From: Pseudomonadales bacterium
Lineage (GTDB): Bacteria > Pseudomonadota > Gammaproteobacteria > Pseudomonadales > Azotimanducaceae
DNA length: 64,000 nt
Direction of reading: 5' to 3'
Assembly: GCA_017854255.1 (NCBI GenBank)
Contig: JAFMIA010000006.1
Span: 1-64,000 of the forward strand
The position numbers were made by a program, and so were the translations under genes. The notes below the pieces were generated by a model. That model searched no databases. It was not told where the DNA came from and was given only the letters and a program-made list of their open reading frames with translations. Of the stretch, positions 8,841 through 17,361 are shown in pieces; position 1 is the first letter of the stretch, and each line of letters opens with the position of its first letter.

Positions 8841-9282
8841 TGGTCGTAATAATGGGCCAAGTTTTGTTGGTTGCGTACAGGATCAGAGGCCGAGGGTTTT
8901 ATAACAGCATCTCTCATGGCAGCCCGCGCCGAAGCGCGGCGACCATGAAATGCGTCAAAGGATGAAACCTTCGGCAAGCGCTAGATGAGTTTGGGTCGTT
9001 TAGGACAGGTTGAAGCAATCGATTCGGGCGTGATGTTGCGGTGATCAGTATTAAGGAGCGCGCTAGCGGGTGTACTGCCGAGCAAACTGCTTCATAATAC
9101 GGGTCTGGTCGGATCTCCCCATGAGGATTGATTGGCATTAGGGAGGCCCATTAGTCAGGTGGGGCTCGCGGACTGGCAAAGGTTTCAGGATTGAAATAGT
9201 TAGATCGCGGGGAACCTGATGTTCCGGCGGCGGAAAGAAAATAGAAGTAAGCAATTGAATCGTTTTATAAAAAGGAAAGATC
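8841..9282. other. Non-coding gap before the F420 operon
   Basis: I see no convincing gene. Short frames on both strands lack ribosome-binding sites and family features. Near the downstream end is a small inverted repeat GGAAC-CTGAT-GTTCC (9211-9225), 68 bp before the npdG start, a possible operator for the F420 operon. AAAGGAAAG then precedes ATG 9283. Confidence 0.35.
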
Positions 9283-9954
9283 ATGAGTGACAGTATTAAG
9301 ACCATTGCAATTTTAGGCGGAACCGGCGATTTGGGTGGCGGCCTTGCCAGACAATGGTCGAGAGCGGGTTATACCATCGTTATCGGCAGTCGGACGCTTG
9401 AGAAGGGCCAGGAAGCTGCTGCCGCCCTCCTGACCGAGTTTCCCGATCTCAATGTCACCGGTTTAGATAACCCTGCTGCAGCCGAACAGGCAGATCTGGT
9501 TGTGCTCACGGTGCCTTTTGCGCACCAACTCAGCACGCTCGATTCGGTTAAGCACGCTTTGATTGGTAAAGTGCTGATCGATGTCACGGTGCCTTTGGTG
9601 CCACCGAAGGTCGGCACCGTGCAGATGCCGGCATCCGGATCAGCGGGTCAGCAAGCCCAAGACCATCTTGGTGAAGACGTTTTCGTCGTGTCGGCGTTCC
9701 AAAATGTTGGCGCGATGCATTTACAAGAAGACCATTCGATTGCCTGTGATGTGCTTGTGACGGGTAATAAGCGTGCGGCGCGGGATACCGTGATCACGCT
9801 CATTGAGGCGCTTGGTCTGAAAGGTTGGCATGCGGGTCCAATACAGAATGCAGCAGCGGCAGAAGCCTTGACGTCGATTTTGATTACGATCAACCGACAC
9901 CACAAAATCAATGGGGCTGGGCTTGTGATCACCGGTGAGCCTGCCGCTGAATGA
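9283..9954 (+). CDS. npdG: F420-dependent NADP oxidoreductase (Fno/NpdG)
   Basis: 223 residues of the F420:NADP oxidoreductase family, which transfers hydride between NADPH and F420. The N-terminal Rossmann motif IAILGGTGDLGGGLA (residues 8-22) and GSRTLEKGQEAA are characteristic: the SR-x(3)-K tract reads the NADP 2'-phosphate. VVSAFQNVGAMHLQ lies in the F420-binding half. As first gene of the F420 operon it would supply reduced F420 (F420H2) to the LLM enzymes. Its TGA overlaps the ATG of cofE (ATGA), implying translational coupling. Confidence 0.92.
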   Translation: MSDSIKTIAILGGTGDLGGGLARQWSRAGYTIVIGSRTLEKGQEAAAALLTEFPDLNVTGLDNPAAAEQADLVVLTVPFAHQLSTLDSVKHALIGKVLIDVTVPLVPPKVGTVQMPASGSAGQQAQDHLGEDVFVVSAFQNVGAMHLQEDHSIACDVLVTGNKRAARDTVITLIEALGLKGWHAGPIQNAAAAEALTSILITINRHHKINGAGLVITGEPAAE

Positions 9955-10730
9955 AGCTGTCGCTCACGAGTATCGATAATATTCCCATGGTTGAGCCCGG
10001 AGATGATCTGGTTGAGATCATTCTTGCTGGGCTCGCCAGCATGGGTGAGACGCTTCAGTCCGGCGACGTGTTGGTCCTAGCTCAGAAAATCGTCTCGAAA
10101 GCTGAAAATCAGTATGTGAACCTCAACGATATTACCCCGACTGAGGCCGCCGTGCTGCTGGGTCAGGAGGTTGATAAGGACCCAAGAAAAGTACAAGTGA
10201 TCTTAAATGAGTCCAATGAGGTGGTTCGTAAACGACCGGGGGTGTTGATTGTTGAGCACCGTCTGGGTTTCGTTGCAGCCAATGCTGGGATTGATCAATC
10301 GAACATTTATCAAGCCGGTGTCGACGGCGATGATTTGTGTTTGCTGTTACCCCTTGACCCCGATGCGTCCGCGCAAGCGCTGCGGCGTGGCATTGCCGAT
10401 CGGCTAGACATCGACGTCGGCGTGATTATTAATGACTCGATCGGACGCGCCTGGCGCATTGGAACGGTGGGGCTGGCAATTGGTGTCGCCGGCCTTACGG
10501 CGTTAGAGGACTACGTCGGCGGCACGGACATTTTTGGCCGCGAATTGCTCGTGACCCAGGTCGCCGCGGCCGACGAGTTGGCGGCAGGCGCTTCCTTGGT
10601 GATGGGTCAAACCACCGAAAAAGCGCCTGTTGTGTTGATTCGCGGCTATCAGCCTCAGGCGCCGAGTGCGCCTGAGTTGATCGGGGTCAAACCGTTGCTT
10701 CGGCCCAAAGCCATGGATATGTTTCGATAA
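9951..10730 (+). CDS. cofE: Coenzyme F420-0:L-glutamate ligase CofE
   Basis: 259 residues, the single-domain size of archaeal CofE rather than mycobacterial FbiB, which has an extra C-terminal nitroreductase-like domain. The family signature NDSIGRAWR (161-169) followed by TVGLAIGVAGL is present, as are the N-terminal LAQKIVSKAEN and the central NAGIDQSN. It adds glutamate to F420-0 using GTP, building the F420 tail. It overlaps npdG by 4 bp and precedes cofD with an 86-bp gap. The lack of a fused reductase domain matters for which F420 precursor is made. Confidence 0.94.
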   Translation: MKLSLTSIDNIPMVEPGDDLVEIILAGLASMGETLQSGDVLVLAQKIVSKAENQYVNLNDITPTEAAVLLGQEVDKDPRKVQVILNESNEVVRKRPGVLIVEHRLGFVAANAGIDQSNIYQAGVDGDDLCLLLPLDPDASAQALRRGIADRLDIDVGVIINDSIGRAWRIGTVGLAIGVAGLTALEDYVGGTDIFGRELLVTQVAAADELAAGASLVMGQTTEKAPVVLIRGYQPQAPSAPELIGVKPLLRPKAMDMFR

Positions 10731-10816
10731 CTTGGCTGCAGGCTGAGTTTCAATAGCCGATAAAAAGGCTTTTGTGATAGCGTCCCACTGCAGCGTTAAA
10801 TAAGAGTGAGAGAATC

Positions 10817-11794
10817 ATGGTGCCGACGTCACCAAAAATTTTGGCGTTATCAGGTGGCGTTGGCGGCGCGAAGTTGGCGCTGGGTCTCGCCCAAGTCGTG
10901 CCGTCTGACGCGTTAACCGTTGTCGTGAACACGGGCGATGACTTTGAGCACCTGGGCCTCAAGGTGTGTCCGGATCTAGACACGTTGATGTACACCTTAT
11001 CGGGTCTTGCGAACCAAACCTTAGGCTGGGGTCAGCAGGATGAGACCTGGCAGTTTCTGGATGCGCTAAAGCGTCTTGGCGGGGATACATGGTTTGGGCT
11101 CGGCGATCGTGATCTGGCAACGCATGTTCATCGCACGGCCTTATTAGCGCAAGGCGACTCGCTGAGTGCCGTGACGGCTAGATTAATGCGGTCTCTGGGG
11201 GTGTTAACGCAAGTCGTGCCCATGACCGATGATTCCGTTGCAACCTTGATCCATTGCCAGAATGGCGAAACACTTTCCTTTCAACACTATTTTGTCCGCG
11301 ATCGTTGTGAGCCTTTGATCAAGGGGATCTCATTCCAAGGTATCGAGACGGCTCGCCGCGCGCCTGAATTTGAGCAGTTAATCGCCTACGGTGATTTGTC
11401 CCAGATCATTATCTGTCCGTCGAATCCCTTTGTGAGTGTCGCGCCCATTCTGGATTTGGCTGAAACCTGGAAAGCGCTGAAAGCGGCTGATTGCCCGGTT
11501 GTGCTGGTTTCGCCGATCGTGGCGGGAATGGCCTTAAAGGGGCCTGCCGCAAAAATGATGACGGAACTTAAGATGCCAAGCACGGCGCTGGCGGTCGCGC
11601 AGTTTTATGCAGACACCTATCCTGGATTAGTGGATGGGTTTGTCCTAGATGAGGCCGATGCGGTCAGCGCGGAGGCGGTTAGCGCCTTAGGGCTTACGCC
11701 ATTGGTCACTCAAACTGTGATGAGGAACCTCAACGACAAGCAGGCGCTCGCAGCAGCGGTATTACGATTTTCTGATGAGCTGTCGAGCCGATGA
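10817..11794 (+). CDS. cofD: 2-phospho-L-lactate (or analogue) transferase CofD
   Basis: 325 residues. The CofD/FbiA signatures are SGGVGGAKL (12-20) and NTGDDFEHLGL (38-48) followed by CPDLDTLMYTLSG; FVSVAPILDL is in the second half. It transfers a phospholactate, phosphoenolpyruvate or phosphoglycerate moiety from the CofC product onto Fo, giving F420-0 or its analogue. Which donor is used cannot be read reliably from sequence. A GAGAG-type Shine-Dalgarno precedes ATG. The stop TGA overlaps the ATG of cofC by 4 bp. Confidence 0.94.
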   Translation: MVPTSPKILALSGGVGGAKLALGLAQVVPSDALTVVVNTGDDFEHLGLKVCPDLDTLMYTLSGLANQTLGWGQQDETWQFLDALKRLGGDTWFGLGDRDLATHVHRTALLAQGDSLSAVTARLMRSLGVLTQVVPMTDDSVATLIHCQNGETLSFQHYFVRDRCEPLIKGISFQGIETARRAPEFEQLIAYGDLSQIIICPSNPFVSVAPILDLAETWKALKAADCPVVLVSPIVAGMALKGPAAKMMTELKMPSTALAVAQFYADTYPGLVDGFVLDEADAVSAEAVSALGLTPLVTQTVMRNLNDKQALAAAVLRFSDELSSR

Positions 11795-12480
11795 CAACGC
11801 GCGCGATTATTCCCGTTAAGGGGTTTGAGAATGCGAAGCAGCGCTTGTCGTCCCTATTGTCGAGCGAGGAGCGTCGCAGGCTCTGCCAAGCAATGGTGGA
11901 GGATGTTTTGATTGCGGTTGAAGCCTGCCCATTGGTCGATGAGATTATGGTGATTACGAATGATCCTGCTGCCATTGAATTGGCCGAAGGCTACGGCGCC
12001 TTGATTTTGCCAGAACCGGCCGAGGCGGGGCTCATTCCAGCGGTGGTGCATGCCAGTGAAACCTTAACTGAGGCGGGCATTGATCAAATGCTGTTCTTGC
12101 CCGGGGACGTGCCCTTGGTTACGCCTGAGGAACTCGAAGTGATTCTAGATGGTTTCTCCCCAAAAGGGCCGGGCTTGGCTTTGGTGCCAGCAGATGACCT
12201 GGGCGGTACGAACTGTCTGCTGGCTGCCCCGCCTGACGTTGTGGCATTCCAGTTTGGGATCGATAGTTTTCGGAAACATGTAAAAGCCGCCCAAAGGGTC
12301 GGCATTGAGCCGACCGTCTTAAAACTGCCAGGCCTGGGTTTGGATATTGATACGCCGGACGATCTTAAGCGGTTTATGGACCGGCTGGCATTTCTTGGGA
12401 CGGAGTCCCATACTTATCGCTATTGTGTGGCAATCGATGTGAGCGCCAGACTATTGCCGGTCACAGGAGGTGGGTTGTAA
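11791..12480 (+). CDS. cofC: 2-phospho-L-lactate (or analogue) guanylyltransferase CofC
   Basis: 229 residues with the nucleotidyltransferase opening IIPVKGFENAKQRLS (6-20), FLPGDVPLVTPEEL as the metal/substrate loop, ADDLGGTN and the end signature LDIDTPDDL. It activates 2-phospholactate, phosphoenolpyruvate or 3-phosphoglycerate with GTP for CofD. The tail after TPDDL (about 35 residues) is longer than in compact CofC proteins and shows no recognised motif. Its TAA shares one base with the fbiC ATG (TAATG). Confidence 0.93.
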   Translation: MTTRAIIPVKGFENAKQRLSSLLSSEERRRLCQAMVEDVLIAVEACPLVDEIMVITNDPAAIELAEGYGALILPEPAEAGLIPAVVHASETLTEAGIDQMLFLPGDVPLVTPEELEVILDGFSPKGPGLALVPADDLGGTNCLLAAPPDVVAFQFGIDSFRKHVKAAQRVGIEPTVLKLPGLGLDIDTPDDLKRFMDRLAFLGTESHTYRYCVAIDVSARLLPVTGGGL

Positions 12481-14975
12481 TGAGTGCCATAACAGAGATT
12501 CTTCAGAAGGCGGCAGTTGGCCAAGGCCTGGCCGATCATGAAGCGTTAGTGCTTGCCGATTATACCGATACCGATGCGCTGTTACGCCATGCGAGTGTTG
12601 TGCGAGATCTGAGTCACCCGAACGCCATGTCCTATTCCAGGAAAGTGTTTATTCCGCTCACCCATCTCTGTCGAGATGTCTGTCATTACTGCACCTTTGC
12701 CCAGGTCCCTCGAAAACTAAAAGCCCCGTACTTAACGCCCGACGAGGTGCTCAAGATAGCATCCGATGGCGCCAAAGCCGGATGCAAAGAAGCGCTGTTC
12801 ACCTTGGGTGACAAGCCTGAGGCGCGATATAAAGCAGCTCGCGATGGGCTCAAAGCATTGCGGCAAGATTCAACCCTGAGCTACCTGCACGATATGGCGG
12901 AACTGGTGCTCAAAGAAACGGGCTTGATGCCCCATCTGAATCCGGGGTTGATGACGGCGTCGGAGTTTACAGCGCTGCGTAAAGTATCCATCTCAATGGG
13001 CATTATGCTTGAGTCGGCATCCGAACGACTGACCGAAAAAGGCATGCCGCATTATGGCTCGCCCGACAAAGCGCCGGCCAAGCGACTCGAGACCATTCGT
13101 TTAGCGGGGGAAGCAGGCGTGCCGTTTACCTCCGGTATCTTAATTGGGATTGGCGAAACCCGTCGCGAGCGCATTGAGTCATTACTGGCGTTGCGTACAG
13201 CAAACGAGCCCTTCGGTCACATTCAAGAACTGATCATTCAGAATTTCCGCGCAAAGCCCGATACGTTGATGGTCAATGCGCCCGAACCCGATTTGAATGA
13301 ACTGCTCTGGACGATCGCGCAGGCACGCCTCATTTTTGGCAGCGAGATGAATCTCCAGGCGCCGCCAAATTTAAGTCCGGGTGTGTTTCATAGAATCATT
13401 GATTCAGGTATTAACGATTGGGGTGGGGTTTCGCCGGTTACGCCCGATTTTGTCAATCCTGAAGCGCCCTGGCCACATCTCAAAAATTTAGCTGAAGAAA
13501 CCGCGCGCGAAGGCAAAATTCTGGTTGAACGCCTAGCGGTTTATCCGTCGCATTTGAAACAAATGGATCGATGGATTGATGTTGAACTGCGGCCGATGGT
13601 GCTCGGCGCAATTGATGGCGAGGGCTATGTTCGCGGTGAAGATTGGGCGGCCGGTGAAACACCGAACCCACCGGCGGGTGATTTGGCCCGTGTGACGCAT
13701 ATTCCGAAGCTTCAGGCTACTGCGACCCTAGCGGCCATTCTTGATAAAGCGGTTGCGGGTAAGGCGTTGTCGGAAAGTGAGATTGTCAGGCTGTTCAAGG
13801 CGCGCGGGGACGAGATAACCCATATTGCGCAAGCCGCGGATACGGTCCGAAAGCAGTTGGTCGGCGATGAGGTGACCTATTGTGTTAACCGAAATATAAA
13901 TTATACCAACGTGTGTTATTTCAAATGCCAGTTCTGCGCGTTTTCGAAAGGTAAGATGAGCGAAAACCTTCGGGGCCGGCCCTATGATTTGTCGCATGAA
14001 GAAATTATGCGTCGAACGCGTGAAGCTTATGATCGCGGCGCGTCCGAGGTGTGCCTGCAGGGCGGGATCCATCCGGAATATACGGGCCAAACGTATTTAG
14101 ACATTTGTCACACCATCAAGCAGGTTGTGCCGGACATGCACATCCACGCGTTCTCGCCGCTCGAAGTGTGGCAGGGCGCGAAAACCCTAGGGCAGACGCT
14201 GCCTGAATATCTCACGGCGTTAAAAGAAGCCGGGCTTGGGACCTTGCCCGGTACGGCAGCAGAGATTCTGGATGATGAGGTTCGGGCGACGTTATGCCCG
14301 GATAAAATCAACACCGCGCAATGGTTAGAAGTGATGGAGGCCGCTCATGGGGTGGGCTTTAACACGACGGCCACCATTATGTATGGCCATATCGAGCAGT
14401 ATGAACATGTCGCCAGGCACTTATTGAGAGTGCGGGCGTTACAGGAAAAAACCGGCGGTTTCACCGAGTTCGTGATCTTGCCGTTTATCCATATGGAAGC
14501 GCCGATTTACTTGAAAGGTAATGCTCGAAAAGGGCCAACCTTTCGCGAGGCGATCCTGATCCATGCGATTGCTCGCCTGACGTTGAATCCGGTCTTCAAG
14601 AATATTCAAGCGTCTTGGACCAAGCTCGGTCATGAGGGCGTGAAAGCTTGCTTAAATGCAGGTGTTAATGACATCGGGGGCACCCTGATGAATGAGACCA
14701 TTACCCGCGCAGCGGGTGCAGCCCACGGCCAGGAAACCTCTCCAGAAGAGATGGAAGCGTTGATTCGGTCTGCGGGCCGAAACCCTCGGCAACGCGCGAC
14801 GAATTATGGTGTGGTTCCAGAAGTGCAGCGGCAAAAATCGTTTGGCGCATCGGTTTTAACCGAGCCAAGCTATACCTCTGCCAAACGCTACGATCGGGAT
14901 AAGACCAAAAAAGAGGCTTTAGTGCGTCCCGGTCTCAATTCAGAGGAAACCTTGTCGAGTGCGGAAATAATCTAA
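12480..14975 (+). CDS. fbiC: FbiC: fused CofG-CofH radical SAM Fo synthase
   Basis: 831 residues from ATG 12480, chosen because AGGAGGT (12465-12471) lies 8 bases upstream and the ATG overlaps the cofC stop. The N-terminal CofG half carries the radical SAM cluster CRDVCHYC (Cys64, 68, 71). The CofH half carries CYFKCQFC (Cys479, 483, 486). Together they make the deazaflavin Fo from tyrosine and the ribityl-uracil intermediate of riboflavin synthesis. Fusion in this order is known from Actinobacteria (FbiC); archaea use separate proteins. Both clusters are intact, so the enzyme should be active. It is the last gene of the biosynthetic run. Confidence 0.96.
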   Translation: MSAITEILQKAAVGQGLADHEALVLADYTDTDALLRHASVVRDLSHPNAMSYSRKVFIPLTHLCRDVCHYCTFAQVPRKLKAPYLTPDEVLKIASDGAKAGCKEALFTLGDKPEARYKAARDGLKALRQDSTLSYLHDMAELVLKETGLMPHLNPGLMTASEFTALRKVSISMGIMLESASERLTEKGMPHYGSPDKAPAKRLETIRLAGEAGVPFTSGILIGIGETRRERIESLLALRTANEPFGHIQELIIQNFRAKPDTLMVNAPEPDLNELLWTIAQARLIFGSEMNLQAPPNLSPGVFHRIIDSGINDWGGVSPVTPDFVNPEAPWPHLKNLAEETAREGKILVERLAVYPSHLKQMDRWIDVELRPMVLGAIDGEGYVRGEDWAAGETPNPPAGDLARVTHIPKLQATATLAAILDKAVAGKALSESEIVRLFKARGDEITHIAQAADTVRKQLVGDEVTYCVNRNINYTNVCYFKCQFCAFSKGKMSENLRGRPYDLSHEEIMRRTREAYDRGASEVCLQGGIHPEYTGQTYLDICHTIKQVVPDMHIHAFSPLEVWQGAKTLGQTLPEYLTALKEAGLGTLPGTAAEILDDEVRATLCPDKINTAQWLEVMEAAHGVGFNTTATIMYGHIEQYEHVARHLLRVRALQEKTGGFTEFVILPFIHMEAPIYLKGNARKGPTFREAILIHAIARLTLNPVFKNIQASWTKLGHEGVKACLNAGVNDIGGTLMNETITRAAGAAHGQETSPEEMEALIRSAGRNPRQRATNYGVVPEVQRQKSFGASVLTEPSYTSAKRYDRDKTKKEALVRPGLNSEETLSSAEII

Positions 14976-15169
14976 CGCATTGAAAATAATGTTGGGCGCT
15001 GATGATGGGGTATCACCGACCCATGAAGCGGCGCCTCGAAGACGATCCTTATGGCAAACTGTCGAGAGCGAGTAGAACCAGCGGTGTTAAGGGCGTCTTC
15101 TTCAATAAAATAGCTTGAGTGAGCAAAAACATCAGCCACCGGGACGAGGTGGTAGCAAGGAGAGATTTG

Positions 15170-16165
15170 ATGACAGTACCCCAAAGAACCGCATTAACCT
15201 TACCGGACCCCAGAGGGGTTGCCGGCACCATTGAGATGGCAAAGTGGGCGGAAGCCGAAGGCTATGATGACCTCTGGTTTGCAGACAGTTCGGGGGTTGA
15301 TGCGTTGACGACAGCGGCCGCGGTCGCGCTCAATACCAGCCGTTGCCGAATTGGTACGGCCATTATTCCTGTGTTTTCGAGAACCCCCGCGGTCTTGGCA
15401 TCAACCGCCCATGTGTTGCACCAGTTATCTCAGGGCCGTTTCATTTTGGGATTAGGCTCTTCAAGCCAAACCATGATGGAGAACTGGCATGGTTTGAATT
15501 TTGAAAAGCCGTTAACGCGGGTCAAAGAAACGGTCGAGCTCATTCAGAGCATGCTGCGGGGTGAGAAGTCAGATTATTCGGGTGAGACAGTATTTAGTCG
15601 GGGTTATCGACAGTTACCGCTTGAAGCGGGCGCCCAACCGGTCTACATGGCGGCGCTGAGAAGTAAGATGCTGGAAGCTGCTGCTGAGTGTAGTGATGGC
15701 GTGATCTTAAACTTGTTTCCGAAAGAGGCGTTGCCCCGAATGATGACCCACATTCGTGCGGGCGCAGAGCGCGCAGGGAAATCTGTCGAAGACGTCGAAA
15801 TTGTTTGCCGGCACCAGGTCATTGTCACCGATGATAAGGAAGCCGCTCGGAATATGATTCGAGCAGCCTTTGCACCTTATTATGCAACCCCCGTTTACAA
15901 CGCCTTTCTGGCGTGGGCAGGTTACGAGGACGTCGCATCCGCAATACGGGAAGGCTGGGCTGCAAAAGACCGAGACAAGACGACCTCGGCGCTGGATGAT
16001 CAATTGGTCGACGACATTGCCATTATTGGTACCCAAGAAGAGTGTCAGGACCGAATCAGAGCCTACGGCGAGGCGGGTATCACCACCCATATTATTTCGT
16101 GCGTTTCAGGGAAACATGCGCAAGCAACTTACAATGCCTTTACGGGCAACCAATTTAGCGTTTAG
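15170..16165 (+). CDS. LLM-class F420-dependent oxidoreductase
   Basis: 331 residues from ATG 15170, supported by AAGGAGAG just upstream; longer frames to 15119 lack a ribosome-binding site. Signatures are AKWAEAEGYDDLWFADSSG, IGTAIIPVFSRTP and LSQGRFILGLGSSSQTM, the last typical of F420-binding LLM proteins, and CSDGVILNLFP as the phosphate loop. It is the first of three LLM genes directly downstream of fbiC (195-bp gap), so F420 use is likely. The substrate is unknown; about 35-40% of the C-terminus is lineage-specific. Confidence 0.88.
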   Translation: MTVPQRTALTLPDPRGVAGTIEMAKWAEAEGYDDLWFADSSGVDALTTAAAVALNTSRCRIGTAIIPVFSRTPAVLASTAHVLHQLSQGRFILGLGSSSQTMMENWHGLNFEKPLTRVKETVELIQSMLRGEKSDYSGETVFSRGYRQLPLEAGAQPVYMAALRSKMLEAAAECSDGVILNLFPKEALPRMMTHIRAGAERAGKSVEDVEIVCRHQVIVTDDKEAARNMIRAAFAPYYATPVYNAFLAWAGYEDVASAIREGWAAKDRDKTTSALDDQLVDDIAIIGTQEECQDRIRAYGEAGITTHIISCVSGKHAQATYNAFTGNQFSV

Positions 16166-16174
16166 GAGACGATG

Positions 16175-17179
16175 ATGAAGATCGATGGCGGGATGATGGG
16201 CGATTTGGCACAGTCAGGGCAGCAGGCTGCTAAATTAGAAGCGTTAGGGTACAACGGGGTCGTGACAGCGGAGACGGCACATGATCCGTTTTTCCCGTTG
16301 TTGTTGGCCGCACAAGAAACCCAATCGGTTGAATTGACCACGTCGATCGCAGTGGCGTTTTCAAGAACGCCGATGAATCTGGCCAACATTGGTCATGACC
16401 TCAACAGCTTCTCGAAAGGCCGGTTTGTCCTTGGGCTGGGGTCGCAAATTAGACCGCACATCACCAAGCGTTTTAGTATGCCTTGGTCCAAACCTGCCGC
16501 TCGGATGCGAGAGTTCATCTCGGCAATGCGGGCCATCTGGGCTTGCTGGCATGAGGGCATGCCGTTACAGTTTGAGGGTGATTTTTACACTCATTCGTTG
16601 ATGACGCCGATGTTCACGCCGTTAGACACGCAGTATGGTGCGCCCAAGGTGTTTCTGGCGGCCGTTGGTCCCCTCATGACGGAAGTGGCTGGCGAAGTGG
16701 CGGACGGTGTCATCATCCACGCCTTCACAACGGAGAAGTATTTAAGAGAAGTAACGCTCCCAGCGATTGATCGAGGTCTGGCAAAAGCGGGTCGTTCACG
16801 CGCCGATTTTGAGATCAGCTATCCCGGATTTGTTGTGACCGGTCATACCGAAGAGGCGTTTAACGCCAATATGGCCGCCACCCGTAAACAGATTGCTTTT
16901 TATGGCTCAACACCCGCTTATGCGCCGGTATTGGGGGTGCATGGTTGGGGCGATCTGCAGCCGGAGCTGAATAAATTATCAAAGCAAGGCCTGTGGGATG
17001 ATATGGCTAATTTGATTACGGATGATATTCTCAATGAGTTTGCGGTTGTGGGTGAGCCTGAAGCGGCGGTTGATCTGTTTAAAGGTCGTTTTAGTAACGT
17101 GGTGGATCGAACGATGGGTAACTTTGCGGGTAAGGACGAGGATCACAGTCGAGCATTGCTTGCGCGATTGAACGCCTAA
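16175..17179 (+). CDS. LLM-class F420-dependent oxidoreductase
   Basis: Two adjacent ATGs exist (16172 and 16175); the second is better spaced from AGGAG at 16164-16168. The product is 334 residues. IDGGMMGDLAQS is followed by LEALGYNGVVTAET, then VELTTSIAVAFSRTPMNLA and FSKGRFVLGLGSQIRPH, an LLM subgroup with the 'LGSQ-x-x-xH' loop seen in predicted F420-dependent enzymes. It lies 9 bp after the preceding LLM gene, so the two are co-transcribed. Substrate unknown. Confidence 0.88.
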   Translation: MKIDGGMMGDLAQSGQQAAKLEALGYNGVVTAETAHDPFFPLLLAAQETQSVELTTSIAVAFSRTPMNLANIGHDLNSFSKGRFVLGLGSQIRPHITKRFSMPWSKPAARMREFISAMRAIWACWHEGMPLQFEGDFYTHSLMTPMFTPLDTQYGAPKVFLAAVGPLMTEVAGEVADGVIIHAFTTEKYLREVTLPAIDRGLAKAGRSRADFEISYPGFVVTGHTEEAFNANMAATRKQIAFYGSTPAYAPVLGVHGWGDLQPELNKLSKQGLWDDMANLITDDILNEFAVVGEPEAAVDLFKGRFSNVVDRTMGNFAGKDEDHSRALLARLNA

Positions 17180-17204
17180 CGCCAACTTAGCAAGGTCGTG
17201 CGTG

Positions 17205-17230
17205 CTTGCGAAACCGCAAGGGTCTTTTTT
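17205..17230 (+). terminator. Rho-independent terminator after the second LLM gene
   Basis: CTTGCG (17205-17210) pairs with CGCAAG (17215-17220) around AAAC, followed by GGTCTTTTTT. It ends the transcript after 17179, so the third LLM gene probably has its own promoter in 17231-17361. Confidence 0.75.
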
Positions 17231-17361
17231 GAGTCATACGCGTTGACTCAGAAAAATCAAAAAGAATGCAGCTTAAATCAAGGGCGTCAGCCTGCTGCAG
17301 GATGAACTAAAAATGGTCGTCCGATAAACGATAGTCGTTTGAATTAAAAAGGAAAGAAGGC

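Noticed and set aside
8914-9138. 74-residue minus-strand frame before the F420 operon
   Set aside because: No Shine-Dalgarno, unusual composition and no recognisable motif.
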